36,199 nucleotides of DNA, from assembly GCA_002339135.1 (NCBI GenBank), contig DDJR01000071.1, forward strand, positions 39,195 through 75,393. Direction: 5' to 3'. Made by a program: the position numbers and the translations under genes. The notes under the pieces were generated by a model that was not told where the DNA came from, did no database searches, and was given only the letters and a program-made list of their open reading frames with translations. Below are positions 1 through 8,234 of this stretch, piece by piece (the stretch's first letter is position 1; every line of letters begins with the position of its first letter). The stretch comes from Flavobacteriales bacterium UBA2619 (GTDB lineage Bacteria > Bacteroidota > Bacteroidia > Flavobacteriales_D > Sanyastnellaceae).

Positions 1-308
1 TCTGCAAAAACTTTAAAAAGAACTGCCTTTCCTTCCATGACAGGCTTACTCGCTTCAGGACCTATGTTTCCAAGACCTAAAACTGCGGATCCATTGCTAA
101 TGACAGCCACAAGATTTCCTTTGGCTGTATACTTATATACGTCATCTTTGTTCTCGGCAATCGCAAGACAAGGCTCTGCCACTCCTGGACTGTATGCAAG
201 AGACAAATCTCTCTGAGAACTGTAAGGCTTCGTAGGAATTACCTCAATCTTCCCCTTCCTTCCTTTCGAGTGATACTCGAGAGCCTCTTGTTTATTCGGT
301 GCTTGCAT
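1..308 (-). CDS. maeB: NADP-dependent malic enzyme (maeB-like), N-terminal part, cut by window edge
   Basis: The first 102 codons of a minus-strand gene are present; the rest lies beyond base 1. The translation starts MQAPNKQEALEYHS and contains the malic-enzyme signatures PTKPYSSQRDLSLAYSPGVA and AVISNGSAVLGLGNIGP, which form the malate-binding N-terminal domain. Malic enzyme oxidatively decarboxylates malate to pyruvate in the cytoplasm, making NAD(P)H. The MaeB type in Bacteroidota often carries a C-terminal phosphotransacetylase-like domain, which cannot be checked here. The ATG at 306-308 is the natural start because the signature begins shortly after it. A box reading TAGTTATTG on the minus strand lies 3 bases upstream and resembles the -7 element with one extra base. 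The family call is firm; the NADP preference is inferred from the family. Confidence 0.9.
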   Translation of the reverse strand, partial: MQAPNKQEALEYHSKGRKGKIEVIPTKPYSSQRDLSLAYSPGVAEPCLAIAENKDDVYKYTAKGNLVAVISNGSAVLGLGNIGPEASKPVMEGKAVLFKVFA

Positions 309-333
309 CTTCAATAACTACTCTAACTTGACT

Positions 334-1134
334 CTATCTAACGACCACAAATCTTTCTGTACGAACAGCTACACCGTTAATTTCAAGTGTGCAAAATCCT
401 ATGCCTTGGGAAAAATCGGTTGCTGTCACCTGTAATTTTCCTTTTGAAAATAAACCTACTTCTCTCTTCACATCACGTCCCATCAAATCTCTAAACACAA
501 CCTCACCAACATCACCAGCGTTAAGCTCGTAATTAACAAAACCATCTCCACAAAGGGGATTGGGGTACACCGATGTGAAAACCACTTCTTCAGGCGAGGC
601 CATCTCTACATCAGACACCGCTGTTGCAGTAACAACATAGGTGATGCTTTTACAAGAACCCACTGACTGATTGCCAACAGGATGGAAGCAGTATTCTATG
701 GTCGAAGTTCCTAGCACATCATTTGCATAAAAATACGCCACGAATGTATCGTTTGTTTCTCCAGGAGACAACTGCACTAAAAATGATGCATTTAAAGAGG
801 AGGCGTCTGCTCCATAGCCATAGCAAATAGGCCCCCAGCAGAATTTTTCATAAGAGCCCTCAAAAGGCTCTCCAGCATCTGAATCATAAGCATAAGGATA
901 ATTGTATGGACTAACTACATCAACAAAGTTCCTTGTGCACATCAGCTCCAATGCAGAGCTGGTGTTGTTCTCCAGATCCCAATGAAGTACAATTTCCTGT
1001 TCACTTAAACTGATCGTATCTAGTGCTGCGAAGATGGTATCCGTGCTAGACACAATCGTTGGTTGAGCGGAGATAGTTCCAGCTATTACTGTTGATAATG
1101 TAAAAAACAGATTTTTTATTCTCGATTTATTCAT
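334..1134 (-). CDS. Secreted protein with T9SS type A C-terminal sorting domain
   Basis: The protein has 266 residues from the ATG at 1134; a GTG two codons earlier (1140) is possible but less likely. It starts with a signal peptide (MNKSRIKNLFF...ISAQ, cleavage near residue 24) and ends with a T9SS sorting domain of about 75 residues (motif SVYPNPLCGDGFVNYELN, then GEVVFRDLMGRDV and a final FVVVR). That tail directs export through the PorSS/T9SS outer-membrane machinery. The middle part contains Cys-bearing loops (FCWGPICYGYG) and a beta-rich pattern, but I recognise no enzymatic domain. The carboxy-terminal call is strong, the function is unknown. It is divergent from the TlpA gene with about 70 bases between them, so both promoters must be in that gap. 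Confidence 0.85.
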   Translation of the reverse strand: MNKSRIKNLFFTLSTVIAGTISAQPTIVSSTDTIFAALDTISLSEQEIVLHWDLENNTSSALELMCTRNFVDVVSPYNYPYAYDSDAGEPFEGSYEKFCWGPICYGYGADASSLNASFLVQLSPGETNDTFVAYFYANDVLGTSTIEYCFHPVGNQSVGSCKSITYVVTATAVSDVEMASPEEVVFTSVYPNPLCGDGFVNYELNAGDVGEVVFRDLMGRDVKREVGLFSKGKLQVTATDFSQGIGFCTLEINGVAVRTERFVVVR

Positions 1135-1139
1135 GATCA

Positions 1140-1147
1140 CGAAGGTA
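1140..1147 (-). promoter_or_regulatory. Near-consensus -7 box for the T9SS protein gene
   Basis: The minus strand reads TACCTTCG, one base off TAnnTTTG, and ends 5 bases before the ATG at 1134. No convincing -33 TTG is present at the right distance, so this is a weak call. Its position fits the leaderless pattern seen at other genes here. Confidence 0.3.
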
Positions 1148-1206
1148 ATACATTCCGTTTATCGAGAAAGACGTTTCTTTGCGACACGCAATAGAAATTT
1201 TGAAAC

Positions 1207-1728
1207 ATGATCTACCGAAACTTTAAACCGCTTCTCCTCGTGAAAAATTCTATTATTTTACTGTTTTTCATCAGTCTCGCAGTTGGCAAAACCTCTGCCC
1301 AAACAATACCATCTGTTAACATCAAAGACCTTTACGGTTCAACCGTCAACACTGGTGAACTCAACAACGGTGGAAAACCCATCGTGATTTGCTTTTGGGC
1401 AACTTGGTGTAGCCCTTGTAAAAGAGAGCTGAATAACTACATGGACTATTACCAGGACTGGCAGGACGAAACAGGTGTTAAAATCATCGCCGTGAGCGTT
1501 GATGATTCTCGGTCAACAAATCGTGTGGCACCTTACATTATGAGCTCCGGATGGGATTTCGAAATTCTGCTTGATCAATCGGGCGACTTCAAGAGAGCCA
1601 TGGGAGTCATCAATGTGCCGCATACTTTCGTTTACAATGGTGAAGGAGAACTTGTTTGGTCTCACAACAACTACGCTGAGGGAGATGAAGAAGAGTTGTA
1701 TGAGGAACTCCTTAAATTAGTTGATTAA
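1207..1728 (+). CDS. TlpA-like periplasmic thiol-disulfide oxidoreductase
   Basis: A 173-residue thioredoxin-fold protein. An N-terminal hydrophobic segment (residues about 13-31, ending TSAQ) is a signal peptide. The active site is WCSPC at residues 67-71 inside the block ICFWATWCSPCKRE, and the cis-proline loop is NVPHTF. Length and motifs fit the TlpA/ResA/AhpC-TSA group, whose members reduce disulfides of exported proteins or cytochrome c apoproteins. The stop codon TAA is followed at once by the ATG of the DUF6029 gene, so the two are surely co-transcribed and probably translationally coupled. That pairing suggests the thioredoxin serves or is linked to the downstream envelope protein, but this is inference. 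The specific substrate cannot be read from sequence. Confidence 0.88.
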   Translation: MIYRNFKPLLLVKNSIILLFFISLAVGKTSAQTIPSVNIKDLYGSTVNTGELNNGGKPIVICFWATWCSPCKRELNNYMDYYQDWQDETGVKIIAVSVDDSRSTNRVAPYIMSSGWDFEILLDQSGDFKRAMGVINVPHTFVYNGEGELVWSHNNYAEGDEEELYEELLKLVD

Positions 1729-3420
1729 ATGAAGAAGTCAATCGCATCTTTTGCGTTATCAATGGCATGGATTTTACTCTCGGGAAATGCTTTAGCTCAA
1801 ACTTCCAAGGAACCAGTCCAAGGCATCGTCTCAGGGAACGTTTCTATCCTCTTCCAATCGTACCAAGAAGATTCTTTAATTGGAGCCGTAGTTCCGCCTT
1901 CGAAAGCTGGGTTTAATGCCTTCTCAAACATCAACTACAACCAGGGCAATTTCTCAGCTGGCTTCCGCTATGAATCTTACTTAAATAGCGTCCTTGGCTT
2001 CCCAGGTCGTTTCAAGGGTTCAGGAATTGGATACCGTTATGCTCGTTGGGCTGACAAAGAAAAAGGAGTGGACGTTACCATTGGAAACTTCTACGAGCAA
2101 TTCGGATCAGGGATACTTCTCAGGTCCTACGAAGCTCGCAACCTAGGTCTTGACAATGCAATGGATGGAGTGCGTCTAATATTAACCCCCTTCAAACCAC
2201 TTGTCGTAAAAATGTTATACGGCAAACAAAGACTTGATTTCGATAGCGAACTCATCAACGGTGATGGGATTATTCGAGGAATTGATTTTGAGTTAGCGCT
2301 GAACGATCTGATACCAACTTTTGCCGATTCTAAACTCAAAATTACCCCAAAATACTCATTTGTAAGTCGCTTTCAAGAAGGCGGCAACATCGTAAAGGAT
2401 ACCCTTATTTTAGAGCTCCCCCAAAATGTTGGTGCTTGGGATTATGGAGTGACTCTGCAATATGACATGTGGAAGTTTGGGGTTTCTAGAACCGAGAAAA
2501 TTAACGACCCTTCAGCAGACAACGGCTTCATCTATAAACAAGGAGAGGCGCTCATGTACTTTCTGTCGGGAAACATTAAAGACTTAAGTTTTCTTCTTCA
2601 GCGATCTACGACTGACAACATGAGTTTTCGATCAGACAGAGATTTACTTCTCTTTGACGCACCGATAAATAACATTCCTACCATAACGAAAACACACACC
2701 TACAATTTAGCTGCCACCTTGTATCCATACGCGACTGTTATTAACGGTGAGTCAAGTTTTAGAGGAGAGCTATACTACAGACTTAAAAGGGGATCAGCGC
2801 TTGGAGGGAAATACGGAACTAAAATGAATTTGGTATTTGCAACCTCATACAGCTTAGACACTACTCACCTTTCTGGAGTTGATGCCATCACCTATGGGTA
2901 CGAACGCAACAGCTGGGGATTTGGAAATTCCTTAAACGTTCAGGACATCAGCTTAGAAATTGAACGGAAAATTTCAAAGAACTTTAAGGCAAAAGCAATG
3001 TACATGAATCTAAGATTCAACACCCTTGCAACACCCGTGACCACAGATTTTAAGGGAATTGTATACGCTGATATTTTTGTTCTAGAAACGCAAATTAAAA
3101 CAGCAAAACGCCAGAGTCTGAGAACAGAAATACAAGCCCTGTTGACCGAGCAAGATAAAGGAGACTGGGCTACAATTGTTGCTGAATACACCTGGAGCCC
3201 CCATTGGTTTGTAAGCGTCATTGATCAATACAATTTCGGCAATCCTGATGAATCGAAACGCGTCCACTACCTCTATGGATCTGCTGGATACATTAACGGC
3301 TCCCACAGACTTAGCGTGGGATACGGAAAACGTCGTGAAGGTATTTTCTGTGTTGGAGGAGTCTGCAGAGCCGTGCCTGCTTCAAGTGGCCTTGAAGTCA
3401 CTTTCACATCTAATTTTTAG
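1729..3420 (+). CDS. DUF6029 family protein, predicted outer-membrane beta-barrel
   Basis: 563 residues with a signal peptide (MKKSIASFALSMAWILLSGNALAQ, cleavage about residue 24). The N-terminal block (VSGNVSILFQSYQEDS, GFNAFSNINYNQGNFSAGFRYESY, GIGYRYARW, FYEQFGSGILLRSYE) matches my memory of the DUF6029 family of Bacteroidota. The rest alternates polar and aromatic residues in short beta-strand-like units (for example SHRLSVGYGKRREG near the end) and finishes with a strand ending in Phe (LEVTFTSNF), as many outer-membrane barrels do. It starts at the base after the TlpA stop codon. Two Cys (FCVGGVCRAV) lie near the C-terminus, a possible disulfide for the upstream thioredoxin to act on. 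Function is unknown; the family call is good, the barrel topology is inferred. Confidence 0.8.
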   Translation: MKKSIASFALSMAWILLSGNALAQTSKEPVQGIVSGNVSILFQSYQEDSLIGAVVPPSKAGFNAFSNINYNQGNFSAGFRYESYLNSVLGFPGRFKGSGIGYRYARWADKEKGVDVTIGNFYEQFGSGILLRSYEARNLGLDNAMDGVRLILTPFKPLVVKMLYGKQRLDFDSELINGDGIIRGIDFELALNDLIPTFADSKLKITPKYSFVSRFQEGGNIVKDTLILELPQNVGAWDYGVTLQYDMWKFGVSRTEKINDPSADNGFIYKQGEALMYFLSGNIKDLSFLLQRSTTDNMSFRSDRDLLLFDAPINNIPTITKTHTYNLAATLYPYATVINGESSFRGELYYRLKRGSALGGKYGTKMNLVFATSYSLDTTHLSGVDAITYGYERNSWGFGNSLNVQDISLEIERKISKNFKAKAMYMNLRFNTLATPVTTDFKGIVYADIFVLETQIKTAKRQSLRTEIQALLTEQDKGDWATIVAEYTWSPHWFVSVIDQYNFGNPDESKRVHYLYGSAGYINGSHRLSVGYGKRREGIFCVGGVCRAVPASSGLEVTFTSNF

Positions 3421-3516
3421 ACCCTAAGAAAGTAACAGTAACCTCGAGAGTGATTTAGAAAAATAAAAATTAACTGCGAGGATTGGAGAGTACACGTGAT
3501 CGATCTGCCGGGGGTT

Positions 3517-4689
3517 CTATCCCTTGCGTCTTTTGATTTCAGCACTTATAAGTGCAAGCTCTCGTGTTGTTTGTCCAGCTACTGAGGTATTCTCTTTTGC
3601 ACGACGAATCAGGTATGGCATCGCTTCTCGTATGGGGCCGTATGGGACGTATTTCGCAACATGATATCCATTGGCAGCGAGGTTGAAAGTAATCGGATCA
3701 CTCATGCCTAAAAGTTGCGAAAAAGTAATGCGATCGTCGTCGACAGAAATCCCTCTCTGCATCATCAACTCACAAAGCTTCATATTGCTGTCTTCATTGT
3801 GCGTTCCACAAAACAAGTTCACCCGATCGAGGTTGTCTAAGCAAAACTCGACAGCTGAATCGAAATCATGATCTGTCGCTGCTTTATCAGCATGAATAGG
3901 TGAAGGATATGACTTCTTCACAGCTCGCTCACGTTCCTTTTCCATATACGCACCTCTAACGAGTTTAACACCCACGATAAAACCGCTCTCATGGGCACGT
4001 GATGCGAGACTGTGTATATATTCTAGTCGATCGTGGCGGTAGAGTTGTGCTGTGGTGAAGATGACCGCTCTTTCTCGATTGAAATCAGACATCATATCTT
4101 CTGCTATTTTATCAATGGAGTCCTGAAGCCATGTTTCCTCAGCATCAATTAAGACCCTTCCTCCTGCTTCAGCTGTGGAAGCACAAATTGAACGAACTCG
4201 CCGAATCACTCTTTCCCATGCCTCATGTTCAGAAGCCGTAAATGTTGAAGAATCTTTTTGAAGAAGGTCATTGTGAGAAAGCCCACTTGGTTTAAATACA
4301 GCAAATGCATGGCGGGGGTCATTGGAAGCCGCTTCAATTGTTTTTAAAATTTCAGAACACGTCGCATCTAGTTCTTTTTCTGTATCGACGCCTTCAGCGC
4401 TGTAATCTAGAATGGTACGCACACCACTTTTATACAGAAGATCTATCGTTTGCTCAGATTCTAAAATATCTTCACCTCCACAAAATTGCGCATATACTGT
4501 AGGTCTAACTGCCCAACCTATTGGGAATTTCACAAACAAAGCAACGCGTGCCAAAAGGCTCCCGATTTTGACTAACCATGGTCGACTTAACAATTGAAAA
4601 AGCTTTTTGCCACGACGAATATCTTTGTCTGACAAGTGGCGAAATGCCAGCTCAGTATTGTTAAAGTCAGGCAGTGAATTTTTGCTCAT
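3517..4689 (-). CDS. Proline dehydrogenase (monofunctional PRODH)
   Basis: A 390-residue FAD-dependent proline dehydrogenase, which oxidises L-proline to 1-pyrroline-5-carboxylate and passes electrons to quinone. The barrel motifs occur in order: DAEE at residues 182-185, VKLVRGAYMEKE around 241-252, GTHN around 296-299, QLLGMSD around 325-331, YVPYGP at 347-352 and RRAKEN at 362-367. The last two form the proline/FAD site. There is no DNA-binding or P5C dehydrogenase domain, so this is the stand-alone form usual in Bacteroidota; a P5CDH gene must be elsewhere. The ATG at 4689 gives the usual family length. It ends convergently with the DUF6029 gene; the 96-base gap between them shows no clear terminator. 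Confidence 0.93.
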   Translation of the reverse strand: MSKNSLPDFNNTELAFRHLSDKDIRRGKKLFQLLSRPWLVKIGSLLARVALFVKFPIGWAVRPTVYAQFCGGEDILESEQTIDLLYKSGVRTILDYSAEGVDTEKELDATCSEILKTIEAASNDPRHAFAVFKPSGLSHNDLLQKDSSTFTASEHEAWERVIRRVRSICASTAEAGGRVLIDAEETWLQDSIDKIAEDMMSDFNRERAVIFTTAQLYRHDRLEYIHSLASRAHESGFIVGVKLVRGAYMEKERERAVKKSYPSPIHADKAATDHDFDSAVEFCLDNLDRVNLFCGTHNEDSNMKLCELMMQRGISVDDDRITFSQLLGMSDPITFNLAANGYHVAKYVPYGPIREAMPYLIRRAKENTSVAGQTTRELALISAEIKRRKG

Positions 4690-4717
4690 TTCTTTGAGAA
4701 TTTTTTTTCAATCTGTG

Positions 4718-4725
4718 CAAAGATA
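4718..4725 (-). promoter_or_regulatory. -7 promoter element of proline dehydrogenase gene
   Basis: The minus strand reads TATCTTTG, an exact match to the Bacteroidota -7 consensus TAnnTTTG. It would start transcription about 25 bases before the ATG. I do not see a good -33 TTG at the usual 17-21 base spacing. Confidence 0.45.
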
Positions 4726-4742
4726 GATGAGTACTCCCTTTG

Positions 4743-4750
4743 TACATTTG
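4743..4750 (+). promoter_or_regulatory. -7 promoter element placed directly before the M20 dipeptidase start
   Basis: TACATTTG matches TAnnTTTG exactly and ends 3 bases before the ATG at 4754. With the usual geometry the first transcribed base would be the A of that ATG, giving a leaderless mRNA. This also decides between two possible starts (4727 and 4754). No clear -33 element is visible. Confidence 0.45.
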
Positions 4751-4753
4751 AGC

Positions 4754-6142
4754 ATGGACATTAAAGGTTTTATCACAGAAAATCGTCAACGTATGCTTGA
4801 CGAATTATTCGACATTTTAAGAATCCCTTCAGTATCTGCAGACCCAGCTTTTGCTAGTGATGTAAGGAGATGTGCAGAGGCTGTAGCTGACTCTTTAAAG
4901 CAAGCTGGAGCTCGCAATGTGGAGGTGATCAAAACTCCAGGGCATCCGATTGTTTTCGGAGAATATTTAACAAACGTTGATGCTCCGACAGTACTTGTTT
5001 ATGGCCACTATGATGTCCAGCCACCAGACCCCATAAATCTTTGGGACAACCCTGCTTTCGAGCCGGTCATTAAAGTGACAGACAATCATCCTGATGGAGC
5101 GATTTTTGCAAGAGGGTCTTGTGATGATAAGGGCCAAATGTTTATGCATGTTAAAGCCCTTGAGGCTATGGTTTCTATGGGTAATGTGCCATGCAATATC
5201 AAGTTCATTATTGAAGGTGAGGAAGAAGTTGGAAGCTCGCACCTTGACGACTTTATTGAATCCAATAAAGAAAAACTATCTGCTGATGTAGTACTTGTTA
5301 GCGATACAGGAATTTTTGCCAACGACACCCCTTCGATAACAGTAGGGCTTCGTGGATTGTCTTATGTTGAAGTCGAGGTCAAAGGTCCCAACCGAGATTT
5401 ACACAGTGGTCTTTATGGTGGTTCTGCTCCGAATCCGATTAACATTCTCGCCGAGATGATTGCTTCTCTGAAAGATGAAGACCAAAGAATCACAGTTGAT
5501 GGATTCTACGACGACGTCCTTGAACTCACTTCAGATGAAAGGAAAGCCATGGCAAGAGCTCCCTTTTGTGAAGAATCCCACAAAGCAAGTATCGACATCG
5601 GAGCCCATGAAGGTGAGTCCAATTACACTCCCTATGAAAGAATGAGCATCAGGCCTACACTGGATGTAAATGGAATATGGGGAGGATATACCGGTGATGG
5701 TGCAAAAACAGTTATTGCATCTGTAGCTACAGCTAAAATCTCAATGCGCCTTGTTCCCCACCAAGATCATGAAACCATTACACAACTTTTCACCAAACAC
5801 TTTAACAGAATAGCTCCTCCTAGTGTGAAAGTAAAAGTAACAGAAATGCACGGAGCTTCTCCCGCAATTACACCTACGAATAGCGCTGCTTATCACTCAG
5901 CTGCTCGTGCAATGAAGCACACATTCGGCAAAGAACCTATCCCAGTTCGTTCAGGAGGGTCAATTCCCATTGTCGCTTCTTTCGAACGCATCTTGGGGCT
6001 GAAAACAGTGTTGTTTGGATTCGGGTTAGATTCCGATGCAATTCACTCCCCCAATGAACATTATGGAGTTTTTAACTACTTTAAAGGAATAGAGACCATC
6101 CCTTATTTCTATTCGCATTTCGCTCAGTTACATGAAAAATAA
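4754..6142 (+). CDS. M20 family dipeptidase / metallopeptidase
   Basis: 462 residues from the ATG at 4754. An in-frame ATG nine codons upstream exists, but the protein family starts close to DIKGFITENRQRMLDEL and a promoter-like box lies between the two ATGs. Dinuclear-zinc motifs of clan MH are present in order: YGHYDVQPPD (first metal His and following Asp, about residues 83-92), GSCDDKGQ (bridging Asp, about 125), EGEEEVGSSH (general-base Glu pair, about 154-163), SDTGIF (metal Asp, about 184) and DLHSGLYGG at the dimerisation domain (about 216-223). A conserved His near the C-terminus (DAIHSPNEH) completes the site. Such enzymes hydrolyse dipeptides in the cytoplasm. No signal peptide. 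It overlaps the next gene by 11 bases. Confidence 0.92.
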   Translation: MDIKGFITENRQRMLDELFDILRIPSVSADPAFASDVRRCAEAVADSLKQAGARNVEVIKTPGHPIVFGEYLTNVDAPTVLVYGHYDVQPPDPINLWDNPAFEPVIKVTDNHPDGAIFARGSCDDKGQMFMHVKALEAMVSMGNVPCNIKFIIEGEEEVGSSHLDDFIESNKEKLSADVVLVSDTGIFANDTPSITVGLRGLSYVEVEVKGPNRDLHSGLYGGSAPNPINILAEMIASLKDEDQRITVDGFYDDVLELTSDERKAMARAPFCEESHKASIDIGAHEGESNYTPYERMSIRPTLDVNGIWGGYTGDGAKTVIASVATAKISMRLVPHQDHETITQLFTKHFNRIAPPSVKVKVTEMHGASPAITPTNSAAYHSAARAMKHTFGKEPIPVRSGGSIPIVASFERILGLKTVLFGFGLDSDAIHSPNEHYGVFNYFKGIETIPYFYSHFAQLHEK

Positions 6143-6596
6143 GTTCTCTGTTTTTGCTGTGATTTCGATTTGTTCGATTGCCACATTGACAGGATGCTAT
6201 AAGCCCCTTGAAATTACTAACGTAAAGGATTTTTCAGAAATATCAATTGGGCTCGAGGGGTTCAAATCAAACCTTGAGGTTGAGATATACAATCCCAATT
6301 TCTATCCCATTGAGTTAAGCGAAACAAAAATTTCACTCAGGGTTAGAGACACCGATGCTGGTGATGTTCGTTTATTGGAAATGGTGAATCTTAGCGCAAG
6401 AAATACAACCACAATCAGTTTCCATGTTGTATCAAGGAAAGGAGCTATCGCTGAAATTCTGAAAAATGATGTTTTTAATTTTTTAAAAGGTGAAAAAGTA
6501 CCTTTCTCAGCCTCGGGAACAGTCAGTGGAAAATCGTGGGGTATTCAAGTTGAGGTGCCTTTGGAGCACTCACAAAAAATTAGCTTGAGGAAATAA
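6132..6596 (+). CDS. LEA type 2 (WHy-domain-like) lipoprotein
   Basis: 154 residues with a lipoprotein signal peptide: hydrophobic segment then LTGC with the lipidated Cys at residue 22. The mature part (ITNVKDFSEISIGLEG, LEVEIYNPNFYPIELSET, RNTTTISFHV, FSASGTVSGKSWGI) has the pattern of the LEA2 / water stress and hypersensitivity beta-sandwich, including the NPNFYPIEL segment typical of it. Bacterial LEA2 lipoproteins are thought to act at the envelope, perhaps in desiccation or stress tolerance; no enzymatic role is expected. The ATG lies 11 bases before the end of the dipeptidase gene, so the two are translated from one transcript. It converges with the next minus-strand gene, with only 4 bases between the two stops. 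Confidence 0.75.
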   Translation: MKNKFSVFAVISICSIATLTGCYKPLEITNVKDFSEISIGLEGFKSNLEVEIYNPNFYPIELSETKISLRVRDTDAGDVRLLEMVNLSARNTTTISFHVVSRKGAIAEILKNDVFNFLKGEKVPFSASGTVSGKSWGIQVEVPLEHSQKISLRK

Positions 6597-6600
6597 AACC

Positions 6601-7242
6601 CTAACCTTTAAGCCTTCCTATCATATAGTTCAGACCGATCTCTACAGTCATGTTCATCATTCGGTTGTCCCATCGAGCCGTTCCAACTGGATTCTCTGGT
6701 CGTGGTGCAATAGCCATGATACTTTGAGACAAGCGAATGAAAACATATGAGTGGGCAGAGTACATTGTTCTCACCCCAAGGACAGCACTAAGTTCATAAG
6801 GCTTAATTGGAAGTCCCGTTGGATCCCATCCCACTCCATAGAAATCTTCCTCTGCTGCAATCAAGACAGAGGGTTGAATTCCTACAAGGATGTCCATGAA
6901 TCTATAGGAGTAATTGATTGTTAGCGGGAGATCGATGTAGGTAAAACGATATCTCCATGTTGTATAATCACCAGCGGTGGCATTGGGAGGTTTTTTACTT
7001 CCTTTCTGATTGTAAACGAGGCCAATTTGAAAGTTGTTTTTTCCAGCTCGTCCAATTTCAAGTGTTGCACCTAGATTGACGCCTAGTTTGTTAAATCCTC
7101 CGATTCCATCGCCATGAATTTGGGAAGCCGTTGCTCCACCGATAAGTCCTCCATTAAATGTGAAAGCATGTCCTTCGGAATCGTCGGATTGAGCTGCTAG
7201 GAAAAAAGGCAAAAAAGAAAATAACAAGAAGAACTGTCGCAT
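6601..7242 (-). CDS. Outer-membrane beta-barrel protein (PorT-like fold)
   Basis: 213 residues with a signal peptide (MRQFFLLFSFLPFFLAAQ). The mature protein begins with FTFNGGLIGGATASQIHGDGIGGFNKLG, typical of the small 8-stranded outer-membrane barrels of Bacteroidota that include PorT, followed by alternating strands such as FQIGLVYNQKGSKK, YIDLPLTINYSYR and ELSAVLGVRT, ending MTVEIGLNYMIGRLKG. I call the fold, not the PorT function: PorT is a gliding/T9SS accessory protein and many paralogues have unknown roles. The gene follows the Omp28-like gene by 7 bases on the same strand, so they are co-transcribed. Confidence 0.78.
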   Translation of the reverse strand: MRQFFLLFSFLPFFLAAQSDDSEGHAFTFNGGLIGGATASQIHGDGIGGFNKLGVNLGATLEIGRAGKNNFQIGLVYNQKGSKKPPNATAGDYTTWRYRFTYIDLPLTINYSYRFMDILVGIQPSVLIAAEEDFYGVGWDPTGLPIKPYELSAVLGVRTMYSAHSYVFIRLSQSIMAIAPRPENPVGTARWDNRMMNMTVEIGLNYMIGRLKG

Positions 7243-7249
7243 GGTTCTA

Positions 7250-8137
7250 CTAAAGAGATAAATGATGAGACAGACAATTTACAACTTCTCCATTTTCTTT
7301 TGTGACAACGACCAGGATAGAGGAGTTTTCAAAAACCCATTCATTGTTCCAATTGAAAGTGTAGTCAGATTGAAATTGATCTCCTACTGCGGCATTGTCT
7401 AAGGTTACTAAACCGTCAGCTCCTGTCACGCTTCCTCGAAGTAGATGATTGAATTGATAATCCGTCACATGTTCGGGGTCTTGTCCGTAATACAGCTGAT
7501 CTCCGATTAATTCTGATTCAGTTATGAGTATGACCAACCTACATTCTCCTGGCAGTAAAACTTGCGTCGGATCACCTTCACTTGAAAATTGACCGTTGAC
7601 ATGAATGTTTAATTGACCATTTCCTGCAGAGGGATGCCAAAAGGTTTTAATTTGAATTTGGAGGGGGGTGTCAGAGGCTATTTCATCTGCCACTGCAGCA
7701 GTCCACTCAGCGGAAGAATAATAGTTGCCTGCTCCTCCCCTGCGGTTGATTCTTCCGAGAGGGTTAGCTTGAAAATCCAATTGAGCCCAGTATATATTGC
7801 TTTCCGTATTCGTCCAATCTGTGGGGTAAGTCTCATTTGTCACCGCCAAATTACCTGCATGTATGGCAAGCGGAAAAACACGATCAGGATTCGAGTCTGC
7901 TAGACCTTCTGCAATTTCTGCAGCGGGGGGACAATTCCCACATTGATGAGCTGTGAAATCTTCTACCAAAACATTTTTACCCGTTGTCGTCGCCAATTCA
8001 AAAGTGGGCGGGTTACCATACAGGACTTCGTTGTATGATCCTGCAAAAGGAACGACTGGATTCTCAATAACATCACAAGATGAAATCAGAACAATGACGG
8101 TTGCAACAGCTGGATGTAAAAATCTTAGGAGCTTCAT
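7250..8137 (-). CDS. Omp28-related lipoprotein with thioredoxin-like CxxC motif
   Basis: 295 residues. The signal peptide ends VLISSC, giving a lipidated Cys at residue 21. The segment GKNVLVEDFTAHQCGNCPPA (about residues 53-71) is the hallmark of the Omp28 family of Bacteroidota: a thioredoxin-like fold in which C66-G-N-C69 sits at the position of the thioredoxin active site. Further family features are FPLAIHAGNLAV and the Gly-rich GRINRRGGAGNYY segment. Omp28 was described as an outer-membrane protein of Porphyromonas gingivalis. Whether the CGNC pair is redox-active is not established as far as I know. It is separated from the upstream T9SS thioredoxin-fold gene by a terminator, and runs into the barrel gene 7 bases downstream. 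Confidence 0.82.
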   Translation of the reverse strand: MKLLRFLHPAVATVIVLISSCDVIENPVVPFAGSYNEVLYGNPPTFELATTTGKNVLVEDFTAHQCGNCPPAAEIAEGLADSNPDRVFPLAIHAGNLAVTNETYPTDWTNTESNIYWAQLDFQANPLGRINRRGGAGNYYSSAEWTAAVADEIASDTPLQIQIKTFWHPSAGNGQLNIHVNGQFSSEGDPTQVLLPGECRLVILITESELIGDQLYYGQDPEHVTDYQFNHLLRGSVTGADGLVTLDNAAVGDQFQSDYTFNWNNEWVFENSSILVVVTKENGEVVNCLSHHLSL

Positions 8138-8165
8138 GTTTTATGAAATAACCTCAAAGGATGCA

Positions 8166-8205
8166 AAAAATCCGCATTTGTACAGGTGTACAAAATGCGG
8201 ATTTT
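8166..8205 (-). terminator. Rho-independent terminator after the T9SS thioredoxin-fold gene
   Basis: A long stem pairs AAAATCCGCATTTGTAC (8167-8183) with GTACAAAATGCGGATTTT (8188-8205), with one bulged A and a 4-base loop. On the minus strand the hairpin is followed by a T run (from 8171 down to 8166). It lies 30 bases beyond the stop codon at 8235 and 29 bases before the Omp28-like start, so it separates two transcription units. The A/T ends on both sides would let it work in both directions. Confidence 0.85.
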
Positions 8206-8234
8206 CTATAAACTTTAATGTTTAAAAGTTTTAT

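Noticed and set aside
3421..3516. Possible terminator between the convergent DUF6029 and proline dehydrogenase genes
   Set aside because: I found no stable stem with a T run; only a short CACGTG palindrome is present.
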